From CAYSVN01 sp964434585 (lineage in GTDB: Bacteria; Patescibacteriota; Gracilibacteria; Peribacterales; Peribacteraceae), in contig CAYSVN010000011.1 in NCBI GenBank assembly GCA_964434585.1, forward strand, positions 1 through 27,600: a stretch of DNA of 27,600 nucleotides, read 5' to 3'. Positions within the stretch are counted from its first letter, which is position 1. The number at the start of each line of letters is the position of its first letter. The notes under the pieces are model-generated. The model made no database searches, was not told the origin of the DNA, and was given only the letters and a program-made list of their open reading frames with translations. Made by a program: the position numbers and the translations under genes. Positions 13,966 through 21,696 of this stretch are shown here, piece by piece.

Positions 13966-16899
13966 CTACGCTTTTTTTTCAATATCAAATTGACGAGATT
14001 CTTCATTAAAGTTTAATGCAAAGCGTTCACCACCAACGTTAGAAATATCTGAATCAGCAAAATCTACTACCTGGCTAAGCACAATAGAATCATCAAGGTC
14101 TAAACCTGCTATTGAAGCATTTAGATCATCAAGTTCAAAGGAAAGTGTGTCAGCCGGGCTATCATTGTCTTCAATAAGCTGCTTAATTGACGATGCTTGA
14201 TTTTTAACATTATTCATTTTAGCCTCAGGGCTTTCTTCCGGAGTATCACCTTCTTCTACCGGAGTTTCTGGTTCACTTGGCGTTTCATCTGTTGGTTCTT
14301 CTACTGGTATCCTATTAGAATTATCAACTGGAGCTACACCAAGTTCAGAATCAGCAGGGGTTTCTACCGGAGTTTCAACAGCGCTAGCCGGTGGCACATC
14401 AGCTACACTAAAACTTCCATTATCTCCATCTTCACCAGTGCTTCCTGAGCTTGCTTCTGATGGCTCTTCATCTTTTGGAGTTTCGTTTGCAGGTTTAGCC
14501 TCTTTTTCTTCCTGCTTTTTTTTAATAGCAAGTTTGCCAGCAACTAGTAGGAATGCTTCTTTAAATGTATCATAATCATTACCAACTCCATCTTCATCAA
14601 ACGCTAAATGTTCTACATTCATACCATATTCTTTTGCAAGTTTTTTAAGCGCCTCCATAGATTCATCACTATTAAGCACAATCACATTGAGGTTGTCATC
14701 AATCTCTACGCTCATTCCAGAGATTACATCTTTAAGTTCTGGAGCAAATTCTTGTGAATTATCTAAGATATCAGTGTAGAGTTTAGCGCGCGCTTCGGCT
14801 TGATCTTCTAATCTATCAAGAGCTTCTAAGTCTTTTTTAGATTCTTCGTCACCATTTTTAAGTTTATCACGAGCTTCGTCAATAAGGTCATCAAGTTCTG
14901 CAATATCTGCTTTTGTATTTTCAATATCACGCTCTACTCTACGTAATTCACGTTGTTTATCCGCTTTATCGTCATCGCTAAGTTCTAGGTCTCTTAAATC
15001 TTTAAGAAGTTGCTGCTCTTTATCCATATGGCTATCTAGTTCAGTTTCAAGAACATCTTTCTCGCCTTGCATATCGTCCATTTCTTTATCAATAGATTCA
15101 AAATCTGGCTTAAGAGTTTCGCGGAATTCTTCAACCGTACCATCAAAATCATCAAGTTTTTTCTGCACTTCGTTTTCACGTGTTTTTTCTGGAGTGGTAT
15201 CTACAGAGCTTTCTAAGTCTTTTTCTGCACTATTTTCTGATGAATCCTTACCGCGTTCCGAAGAATTTTCGGGGCTATCGCCTGCAAGGTCTGGATTTTC
15301 TGCATCTCCAAACAATATATTAAACGCTTTAACCATAGCCGCTAAACGCTGGCCATTACTAAGTTCTGGGTTTTCCATATCTTGCAATGCTTTATCAAGC
15401 GCAGTTTCTGGCACTTCATTTTTCTCAGCGTTTTCACTTGCTTCTGCAGCGGCATCAGCCAATTTTTCAGCAGCTTTTGGATCATCTGTAGGAGTTTCAG
15501 TTTCACGTACGATATTAAATTGTATATGTCCATCATCGGCATTATCAACAACAATATTAACTGTTTCACCATTGGCCATAACAACATCGGTATCAAATGT
15601 TTTAAATGGAGAGTCTAGAGGTACTACATGCTCTTTTAGGTAAGCATTAAGCTCATCAAAATTTCGTTGCGCCTCATCTAAATCTCCCTTAGCTATAGCA
15701 TCAAGAGCTTCATTAACTTCTTGTCGAACTTTTGAATCGATATCGCTTTCAGTTTCTACGCTCTCATCTGTTTCTTCAGCCCCAGCTTCAGTATCATCTC
15801 CTTCAGTAGTATCTGGGTCATCAGCGCCAGCTTCAGGAGTTTTTTCACCGCCTGCTTCAGCATCAGGTCCACCTGCACCATCTACTACATCAAGTACATC
15901 ATCTTCTGCTGCTCCCACTTGACCATTTTTAGGGTCAGTTGAATCTCCTACATTTTCACCTGAATTTTCAGTCTTATCTCCACTAGCCTGACGTTCAAGT
16001 TCATCAAGTCGCTCTTGCGCAGTTGGAGGTTCTTCAGTAGCTGTAGAATCGTCAGTATCAGCTTCAGAGCCTTCTTCAACAGGAGGTACATCATTTTCAT
16101 TACCAGCAGGGCCATCTTCTTCTATAGTTGTAGTATTATCAGCACCAGTTTCACTACCCTCTTCGGCAGGTGGTACATCATTTTCATTACCGGCAGGACC
16201 ATCTTCTTCNNNNNNNNNNNNNNNNNNNNNNNNNNNNNNNNNNNNNNNNNNNNNNNNNNNNNNNNNNNNNNNNNNNNNNNNNNNNNNNNNNNNNNNNNNN
16301 NNNNNNNNNGCATCAGAAACGTTAAAACTTCCACCATCAATTTCACCATCGCCTTCGGTTGTATCTGGCTCTGATTGATCTAGAGAATCTAAAAATTCAT
16401 CTTGTGTAGGCAGTCCACGTTCACGAGAAGCAGCCACATCATCTTGTAGTGGTACTTCATTATTTTTTTCTTGAGTTTCCTCTGCAACGGTATTATCAAT
16501 AGTGGTTTCAACACTTACCTTTCCCACCTCCTCATTTAAATCTTTTTCAGAGGAAGTGTAATCTCTAATTTCATCAGGAGAAAATCCTGCCTCAGCCATC
16601 ATAACTGCAAAATCAGCACCATTAGCAAATTCATCTAATGCCAGCTGTTCAGCATCTTTTTCTTCAACATCACTCGCAGCAATATCTTCATTTGTTTTAT
16701 CGGCAAGGTTTGCCTTCTCTTCAGTAGCGCCGTTATCTAATGAATCTGAAGTAACTTTCGGAGCAGGTTTTGCTTCTGGAGCAACTGTTGGCGCAACAGG
16801 AGTATTATCCACACCTTCTGAGTTAGTGCTTTGGTAAATAAACCGATGTTCTTGGTTAAATGCAGGGTGGAATAATGGAAATGTTTTATGGAATTTCAT
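13966..16899 (-). CDS. Large acidic repeat protein (977 aa as read, interrupted by a gap)
   Basis: The frame is 977 codons including a 100-N gap whose true length is unknown. It has no signal peptide or membrane segment (MKFHKTFPLFHPAFNQEHRF). Most of the sequence is Glu/Asp/Ala/Thr-rich low complexity. Near residues 230-290, beside the gap, a 29-aa unit (EEDGPAGNENDVPP ...) occurs twice in tandem. Residues about 590-720 are a charged coiled coil (DMQGEKDVLETELDSHMDKE). Short folded segments appear at HIQFNIVRETE and near the C-terminus (GERFALNFNEESRQFDIEKKA). It stops at a TAG just after an A8 run. A 105-aa gene ends 5 nt upstream, so they form an operon. No family recognised; probably a structural or cell-surface-associated protein. 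Confidence 0.85.
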   Translation of the reverse strand: MKFHKTFPLFHPAFNQEHRFIYQSTNSEGVDNTPVAPTVAPEAKPAPKVTSDSLDNGATEEKANLADKTNEDIAASDVEEKDAEQLALDEFANGADFAVMMAEAGFSPDEIRDYTSSEKDLNEEVGKVSVETTIDNTVAEETQEKNNEVPLQDDVAASRERGLPTQDEFLDSLDQSEPDTTEGDGEIDGGSFNVSDXXXXXXXXXXXXXXXXXXXXXXXXXXXXXXXXXXEEDGPAGNENDVPPAEEGSETGADNTTTIEEDGPAGNENDVPPVEEGSEADTDDSTATEEPPTAQERLDELERQASGDKTENSGENVGDSTDPKNGQVGAAEDDVLDVVDGAGGPDAEAGGEKTPEAGADDPDTTEGDDTEAGAEETDESVETESDIDSKVRQEVNEALDAIAKGDLDEAQRNFDELNAYLKEHVVPLDSPFKTFDTDVVMANGETVNIVVDNADDGHIQFNIVRETETPTDDPKAAEKLADAAAEASENAEKNEVPETALDKALQDMENPELSNGQRLAAMVKAFNILFGDAENPDLAGDSPENSSERGKDSSENSAEKDLESSVDTTPEKTRENEVQKKLDDFDGTVEEFRETLKPDFESIDKEMDDMQGEKDVLETELDSHMDKEQQLLKDLRDLELSDDDKADKQRELRRVERDIENTKADIAELDDLIDEARDKLKNGDEESKKDLEALDRLEDQAEARAKLYTDILDNSQEFAPELKDVISGMSVEIDDNLNVIVLNSDESMEALKKLAKEYGMNVEHLAFDEDGVGNDYDTFKEAFLLVAGKLAIKKKQEEKEAKPANETPKDEEPSEASSGSTGEDGDNGSFSVADVPPASAVETPVETPADSELGVAPVDNSNRIPVEEPTDETPSEPETPVEEGDTPEESPEAKMNNVKNQASSIKQLIEDNDSPADTLSFELDDLNASIAGLDLDDSIVLSQVVDFADSDISNVGGERFALNFNEESRQFDIEKKA
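13972..13979 (-). promoter_or_regulatory. A8 slippery run, candidate -1 frameshift site
   Basis: On the minus strand the frame reads GAA AAA AAA GCG TAG. A step back of one base on A-AAA-AAA gives GAA AAA AAA AGC GTA GGG and enters the open frame of the next gene with no stop. A short hairpin, CTGAAC/GTTCAG, lies about 60-80 nt downstream; no clear upstream Shine-Dalgarno stimulator is seen. Alternatives are transcriptional slippage, a phase-variable tract or an indel error. Confidence 0.55.
16032..16209 (-). repeat. Tandem 87-bp (29-aa) coding repeat next to the gap
   Basis: Two units encode EEDGPAGNENDVPPAEEGSE and EEDGPAGNENDVPPVEEGSE, each followed by a Thr/Asp/Ala-rich nine-residue tail. 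The unit adjoins the 100-N gap, so further copies are likely hidden there. Confidence 0.85.
16210..16309. other. Assembly gap, 100 N, inside a coding repeat
   Basis: Exactly 100 N, the conventional placeholder length. It falls at the tandem 87-bp repeat, where short-read assembly tends to collapse. The frame on both sides agrees when 100 is used, so the true gap is probably 1 mod 3. Confidence 0.95.
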
Positions 16900-16904
16900 A
16901 CGTA

Positions 16905-17222
16905 TTAAGAAAGAATTAATGATTCAAGTTCAGAAAGTTTTTGCAGGTCTAATGTGCGGTCTTTTTCTTCGGCAGACTGCATGGCAAGGTGTCTATTACT
17001 ACGTTTTTTTTGTTGTAGTAAGCCAGTAAAGGTTGCATATTTTTCATCGTATTTCGCGTAACAATCATTGTAATGATCTGCGCGTTTTTTACGGTCAGCC
17101 TCAGTTTCATTTTTATATTTTTCTTTTAAAAATGGCAAAGAAAGCGAAAGTAATTCCGGTTCAATGGTATTCATAATAATGTCATAAATACGGGTGCCAA
17201 TGTCTGTTTTTGTTTGTGTCAT
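16905..17222 (-). CDS. Small charged helical protein, first gene of the acidic-protein operon
   Basis: The product is 105 aa, highly charged and mostly helical (LKEKYKNETEADRKKRADHYNDCYAKYDEKYATF), with coiled-coil tendency and no membrane segment. One Cys; no catalytic motif. I do not recognise a family. The ATG lies 6 nt after TACAAT within an extended -10 (TGATACAAT), so it should be leaderless and lead the operon. It ends 5 nt before the 977-aa gene, suggesting that the two act together, for instance as a chaperone or assembly partner; this is inference from position only. Confidence 0.75.
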   Translation of the reverse strand: MTQTKTDIGTRIYDIIMNTIEPELLSLSLPFLKEKYKNETEADRKKRADHYNDCYAKYDEKYATFTGLLQQKKRSNRHLAMQSAEEKDRTLDLQKLSELESLILS

Positions 17223-17228
17223 CGTATT

Positions 17229-17236
17229 ATTGTATC
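17229..17236 (-). promoter_or_regulatory. Extended -10 box of the 105-aa gene (leaderless)
   Basis: On the minus strand TGATACAAT ends 6 nt before the ATG at 17222. No Shine-Dalgarno site. Confidence 0.6.
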
Positions 17237-17274
17237 ATATTTATGTATCTGATGCTAGTGATTATATAAACAGC

Positions 17275-17350
17275 AATTGGTCATTGTACATTGATTAATT
17301 GGTCATTTTAATTGTTAAAAATAATGACCAAATCCCAATGACCAATGACC
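17275..17350. repeat. TTGGTCATT / AATGACC repeats between divergent genes
   Basis: AATTGGTCATT occurs at 17275-17285 and 17297-17307, and AATGACC occurs inverted three times (17323, 17337 and 17344). AATTGGTCATT and AATGACCAAAT (17323-17333) can pair as a stem. The cluster overlaps where the -35 region of ychF would be, so it could be an operator as well as a hairpin element. Confidence 0.65.
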
Positions 17351-17360
17351 ATCAAAGTGT

Positions 17361-17366
17361 TACACT
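17361..17366 (+). promoter_or_regulatory. -10 box of ychF (leaderless)
   Basis: TACACT ends 6 nt before the ATG at 17373, with no Shine-Dalgarno sequence. Confidence 0.5.
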
Positions 17367-17372
17367 ACCCCC

Positions 17373-18458
17373 ATGCCACTAACTATGGGAATCGTCGGCC
17401 TACCAAACGTTGGTAAATCTACCTTGTTTAACGCGCTTACAAAAAGCCGTGGAGCAGACGCTGCTAACTATCCTTTTTGTACAATAGAGCCAAACTCTGG
17501 AATTGTAGAAGTGCCCGATAAACGACTAGAGGCACTAGCGGCAATTGTCGGTCCAGAAAAAATAATTCCAACGACCGTAGAATTTGTAGATATTGCGGGA
17601 CTAGTAGAAGGTGCCAGTAAGGGCGAAGGACTTGGAAATAAATTTTTAGCAGCAATTTCCGAAGCTGATGCTATTTGCCATGTAATAAGATGGTTTGCTG
17701 ATGATGACATTACCCATGTAAGCGAAAGTGTGGACCCAGCAAGAGACAGAGAAACCATTGAGCTAGAATTAATATTAAGTGATATTGATCGCCTAGAAAA
17801 GCACTACGAAAAAGTAGTACGTGCTGCCAAAACTGGTGATAAAGATAAAATGAAAGAACAAGTTGTTTGCGAAAAAGTACTAAGTGCACTTAAAGATCAA
17901 AAAATGGCAAAATCTGTAGAATTAACTGATGACGAAACCTTGATTGCAGCCACATTCCAACTGCTAACAAATAAGCCAATGGTGTATGCCATTAACGTAA
18001 GTGAAGATGAGCTTGGCACCGTAACACCAGAGCTTGCAGCGGCTAAGTTAAACCTAGATGGCCACACGTTAATTGTTTGCGCCAAGCTAGAGGCAGAGCT
18101 AATTGATATGAGCACCGAAGACGCAGCAGAGTTACTACAGTCTATGGAAATTGAGGGCGCAGGCCTCGATAACTTAATTCGCACTGCTTACACTATTTTA
18201 GGTTACGAAACCTACTTTACCGCTGGTGTAAAAGAAGTGCGCGCTTGGACGATTAAAAAAGGTTGGAATGCGCCAAAGGCTGCCGGTGTTATCCATACCG
18301 ATTTTGAAGCCGGCTTTATACGTGCAGAAGTAATTGGTTACGATGATTACATTGCGGGCAATGGTGAAAAAGGCGCTAAAGAAAATGGTAAAATGCGCAT
18401 GGAGGGCAAAGAGTACATTGTTAAAGATGGTGACGTTATGCATATACACGCGAACTAG
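17373..18458 (+). CDS. ychF: Redox-regulated ATPase/GTPase YchF (OLA1 family)
   Basis: The product is 361 aa, near the usual 363. It is a ribosome-associated P-loop NTPase of the Obg-related group that prefers ATP. The G1 motif GLPNVGKST is at 9-17, G3 DIAGLVEGASKGEGLGNKFL starts at 73, and NVSE replaces the NKxD specificity motif, as expected for YchF. Residues about 130-205 form the helical insertion, and the C-terminal TGS domain runs from about 278 (TYFTAGVKEVRAWTIKKGWNAPKAAGVIHTDF) to the end. The protein looks complete and normal. A 9-nt repeat element starts 2 nt after its stop. Confidence 0.97.
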   Translation: MPLTMGIVGLPNVGKSTLFNALTKSRGADAANYPFCTIEPNSGIVEVPDKRLEALAAIVGPEKIIPTTVEFVDIAGLVEGASKGEGLGNKFLAAISEADAICHVIRWFADDDITHVSESVDPARDRETIELELILSDIDRLEKHYEKVVRAAKTGDKDKMKEQVVCEKVLSALKDQKMAKSVELTDDETLIAATFQLLTNKPMVYAINVSEDELGTVTPELAAAKLNLDGHTLIVCAKLEAELIDMSTEDAAELLQSMEIEGAGLDNLIRTAYTILGYETYFTAGVKEVRAWTIKKGWNAPKAAGVIHTDFEAGFIRAEVIGYDDYIAGNGEKGAKENGKMRMEGKEYIVKDGDVMHIHAN

Positions 18459-18460
18459 AA

Positions 18461-18557
18461 GTTGCAGATGTTTAAAATGTTAAAAAGGTGGCAGAGGTTT
18501 TTTGCTATTTAGATATAGCCTTCTTAAACCTCTGTTACCTCTGAAACGTTTGCAACG
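18461..18557. repeat. 9-nt-unit inverted repeat element, copy 5
   Basis: From 2 nt after the ychF stop the units read GTTGCAGAT GTTTAAAAT GTTAAAAAG GTGGCAGAG GTTTTTTGC. The opposite arm on the minus strand reads GTTGCAAAC GTTTCAGAG GTAACAGAG GTTTAAG. The inner stems are CAGAGGTTT (18492-18500) / AAACCTCTG (18526-18534) and GCTAT/ATAGC. It separates ychF from the acetolactate synthase operon. Confidence 0.75.
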
Positions 18558-18609
18558 TATTATGTAATCTACATCACTAAACTTACTACCCAGCCAGACA
18601 TAAAACAGG

Positions 18610-18615
18610 TATCCT
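18610..18615 (+). promoter_or_regulatory. -10 box of the acetolactate synthase operon (leaderless)
   Basis: TATCCT ends 6 nt before the ATG at 18622. It is a weak hexamer, but the spacing matches the other leaderless starts in the window. Confidence 0.4.
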
Positions 18616-18621
18616 AAAACC

Positions 18622-20262
18622 ATGAACACATCCGAACTATTAGTACAGTGCCTAGAACAAGAAGGGGTAGAGTACGTCCTTGGCGTACCAGGAGAAGAAA
18701 ACCTCGACTTTCTAGAAGCGCTAAAAGACTCATCTATTACCCTTGTGCCAACCAGGCATGAGCAATCCGCTGGTTTTATGGCAGCAACCATTGGCCGTTT
18801 AACCGGTAAAACTGGTGTTTGCCTTTCTACCTTAGGACCCGGTGCAACCAACTTTACAACCGCAGCTGCTTACGCGCAGTTAGGCGGTATGCCCATGATG
18901 ATGATCACCGGCCAAAAACCTATTTTAAAAAGTAAACAAGGACATTTCCAAATTATTGATGTTGTAAAAATGATGGAGCCACTTACAAAGTTTTCGAAAC
19001 AAATAACCCACGGAGACCGCATTGCCCACATTACACGCGAAGCATTCAGGCAGGCGCAAAGCGAGCGTCCAGGCGCAGTACATATCGAACTACCAGAAGA
19101 CATTGCCGCCGAAACTGTTACCAATAAACCATTACCTGTTTCTGAACCAAGGCGTCCAGATGCAAACATTAAAGCAGTAGCACAAGCGGTAAAACTTATT
19201 GAAAACAGCAAACACCCCTTAGTAGTAATAGGGGCGGGGGCAAACCGAAAACAAGTAGCAAAAATGTTAAAATTATTAATCGATAAAACAGGTATACATT
19301 TTGTAACAACTCAAATGGGTAAAGGGGTAATTGATGAAAGACATGAACGGTACATTGGTTGTGCTGCCCTTTCGAGTAATGACTACGTTCATTGCGCAAT
19401 TGATAAAGCAGACCTAATTATTAACATTGGCCACGATATTATTGAAAAGCCACCATTCTTTATGGAAGCAGATGGTAAAACGGTTATCCACATTAATTTT
19501 TCTGCTGCAGAAATCGACGAAGTGTACTTTCCCCAGCACGAAGTTGTTGGAGATGTCGCCAATGCGCTATGGCAAATACAAGAGCAAATAACGGTGCAAG
19601 ATCACTGGAATTTTTCTACATTTAATAATGTTAGCATTCAACTAAAAGAGCATCTACAAGAACTAAGCGATAGCGATAGCTTCCCAATAAAACCACAGCG
19701 TTACGTTGCCGATATCCGCAAGGTAATGGGCGATGAAGACATTGTTACGCTAGATAACGGCATGTATAAATTATGGTTCGCACGTAATTATCCTGCTTAC
19801 AAAGGTAATACTATTTTACTTGATAACGCCCTTGCTACCATGGGAGCAGGCCTACCTAGTGCCATGGCTGCAAAATTAATATATCCAGAAAAACGAGTGA
19901 TGGCAGTCTGTGGAGATGGTGGTTTTATGATGAACAGCCAAGAGCTAGAAACAGCCCTACGTTTAAACTTAGATTTAGTAGTGGTTATTCTAAATAATAG
20001 CAACTACGGCATGATAAAATGGAAGCAGTCTGCCATGGGATTTGCAGATTTCGGTCTCGATTTTGGCAATCCTGACTTTGTAAAATACGCCGAAAGTTAC
20101 GGTGCGCATGGGCATCGTATACAAAAAACAGAAGATTTTCTACCAACATTAGAAGCTGCATTTAATGCAGGAGGTGTCCATATTATTGATGTCCCGATTG
20201 ATGATAGTGAACATGAACGCGTCCTAACAAAACAACTAGCACAAAAAACTTGTGTCCTTTAA
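18622..20262 (+). CDS. Acetolactate synthase-like thiamine-diphosphate enzyme, large subunit
   Basis: The product is 546 aa, full length for the family. It would condense two pyruvates to acetolactate with release of CO2. The N-terminal Pyr domain has the catalytic Glu47 in TRHEQSAGFMA, preceded by VEYVLGVPGEENLDF; LGPGATN and GAVHIELPEDIA are also typical. The central domain runs about 190-330. The thiamine-binding motif is GDGGF (431-435) with NN at 458-459. No regulatory small subunit (IlvN) and no acetolactate decarboxylase follows; the next gene, 12 nt downstream, is an aldehyde dehydrogenase. The substrate might therefore be something other than pyruvate. Sure of the superfamily and subfamily, less sure of the reaction. 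Confidence 0.88.
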   Translation: MNTSELLVQCLEQEGVEYVLGVPGEENLDFLEALKDSSITLVPTRHEQSAGFMAATIGRLTGKTGVCLSTLGPGATNFTTAAAYAQLGGMPMMMITGQKPILKSKQGHFQIIDVVKMMEPLTKFSKQITHGDRIAHITREAFRQAQSERPGAVHIELPEDIAAETVTNKPLPVSEPRRPDANIKAVAQAVKLIENSKHPLVVIGAGANRKQVAKMLKLLIDKTGIHFVTTQMGKGVIDERHERYIGCAALSSNDYVHCAIDKADLIINIGHDIIEKPPFFMEADGKTVIHINFSAAEIDEVYFPQHEVVGDVANALWQIQEQITVQDHWNFSTFNNVSIQLKEHLQELSDSDSFPIKPQRYVADIRKVMGDEDIVTLDNGMYKLWFARNYPAYKGNTILLDNALATMGAGLPSAMAAKLIYPEKRVMAVCGDGGFMMNSQELETALRLNLDLVVVILNNSNYGMIKWKQSAMGFADFGLDFGNPDFVKYAESYGAHGHRIQKTEDFLPTLEAAFNAGGVHIIDVPIDDSEHERVLTKQLAQKTCVL

Positions 20263-20274
20263 CCTTTAATTATT

Positions 20275-21696
20275 ATGACTCCCCTACCAATGTATTTAGC
20301 TGGTAAATTTGTAACCAGCAGTACTACAAAAACTATTACCAATCCCTATAATAATGAAGTTATCGCAGAGGTAGCCATGGCGCAGCGCGATGAGCTAGAG
20401 CAAGCAACACAGGCAGCGGTAGATAGCTTCGAAGCCTGTAGAGCACTGGAACCATACCAGCGTGCTGATATTTTACGATTAATTGTAGAAAAAATGACAG
20501 AACGCCAAGAAGAATTTGCCCAAACGCTTACCAAGGAAAATGGTAAAACAATTAAGGAATCACGCGGTGAAGTAACGCGTGCTATTAGCACATTTTTAAT
20601 TGCCGCCGGGGAAGCAGAGCGCGTTTATGGTGAAAGCTACGATGCAGGTATTACTAAAGGAGCTGCTGGCCGTAGAGTGCTTGTTCGTAAATTCCCAATT
20701 GGACCGGTAGCTGCCATTGCACCATTTAATTTTCCATTAAATTTATCGGTTCACAAAATTGCGCCAGCTATAGCTGCCGGTTGCCCTATTGTATTAAAAC
20801 CAGCTAGTGCAACGCCATTAAGCTGCTTGCTACTTAGCGAAATTATCGACCAGACCGATTGGCCTAAAGGCGCCTTTAGCTGCCTGCCATGTACGCGTGA
20901 GGCGGGACAAATGCTTGTTGAAGACGAACGCTATAAACTACTAAGCTTTACGGGTTCTCCACAAGTAGGCTGGAAAATGAAAGCAGATGCTGGCAAAAAA
21001 CCAGTAGTACTAGAATTAGGTGGAAACGCTGCCTTACTTATTGATAACGATGTAAGTGACTGGGACCATGTTATAAAACGTGCTGCCATTGGTGCCTTTT
21101 ACCAAAGCGGACAAGTTTGTATTTCTGTGCAACACATCTACGTTCATGAAGACGTGTACGAAACCTTTAAAACAAAATTTAAAAACCATGTTGAAAGCCT
21201 TGTTATTGGCGACCCGTTAAAGGAAACAACAGACATTGGACCCATTATCGACGAAAAAAATCTTAACCGTTTACATAGCTGGGTTGCAGAAGCAGCGGAT
21301 GAAGGCGCAACTGTACTAAGCGGTAACGAAAAAGTGAACAATGCTCTTAAGCCAACCATTGTAGAAGGTACTTCGCACACGTGCGCCTTAAGTGCCGAAG
21401 AAGCCTTTGGTCCAGTGGTAAATATTCACAAGGTTAAAAATATGGATGAAGCCATTAAAAAAGCAAACGACACTAAATTTGGTTTACAGGTTGGTATTTT
21501 TAGTAACAACTTCGTAACCATTCAACAAGTATTTAACGAAATGGATGTTGGTGGCGTTATTGTAAATGACACTCCAGCCTTTAGAGTAGACCACATGCCA
21601 TATGGTGGCGTAAAAGATAGCGGTCTTGGTCGCGAAGGTATTAAATACGCAATGGAGGACATGTTAGAAGAAAAAGTAATGGTTTACTTTAGCTAG
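20275..21696 (+). CDS. NAD(P)-dependent aldehyde dehydrogenase (lactaldehyde / non-phosphorylating GAPDH-like)
   Basis: The product is 473 aa, a complete ALDH superfamily member that oxidises an aldehyde to its acid. Key residues are visible: Asn152 in APFNFPLN, Lys175 in LKPAS, the SFTGSPQVG cofactor turn, Glu247 in LELGGN and the catalytic Cys282 in GQVCIS. RVDHMPYGGVKDSGLGREGIKYAMEDM near the end is typical of lactaldehyde, succinate-semialdehyde and non-phosphorylating GAPDH branches. The first residues FNFPLNLSVHKIAPAIAAGCPIVLKPA match that branch too. It follows the acetolactate synthase-like gene by 12 nt with no Shine-Dalgarno site, so they are cotranscribed. Its last 8 nt overlap the convergent GT2 gene. 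The substrate is not determined. Confidence 0.9.
   Translation: MTPLPMYLAGKFVTSSTTKTITNPYNNEVIAEVAMAQRDELEQATQAAVDSFEACRALEPYQRADILRLIVEKMTERQEEFAQTLTKENGKTIKESRGEVTRAISTFLIAAGEAERVYGESYDAGITKGAAGRRVLVRKFPIGPVAAIAPFNFPLNLSVHKIAPAIAAGCPIVLKPASATPLSCLLLSEIIDQTDWPKGAFSCLPCTREAGQMLVEDERYKLLSFTGSPQVGWKMKADAGKKPVVLELGGNAALLIDNDVSDWDHVIKRAAIGAFYQSGQVCISVQHIYVHEDVYETFKTKFKNHVESLVIGDPLKETTDIGPIIDEKNLNRLHSWVAEAADEGATVLSGNEKVNNALKPTIVEGTSHTCALSAEEAFGPVVNIHKVKNMDEAIKKANDTKFGLQVGIFSNNFVTIQQVFNEMDVGGVIVNDTPAFRVDHMPYGGVKDSGLGREGIKYAMEDMLEEKVMVYFS

Noticed and set aside
12858..16374. Plus-strand frames inside the acidic-protein operon, including one across the N gap
   Set aside because: They are complements of repetitive Glu/Asp-rich coding sequence, giving Ser/Phe-rich translations, and have no start signals.
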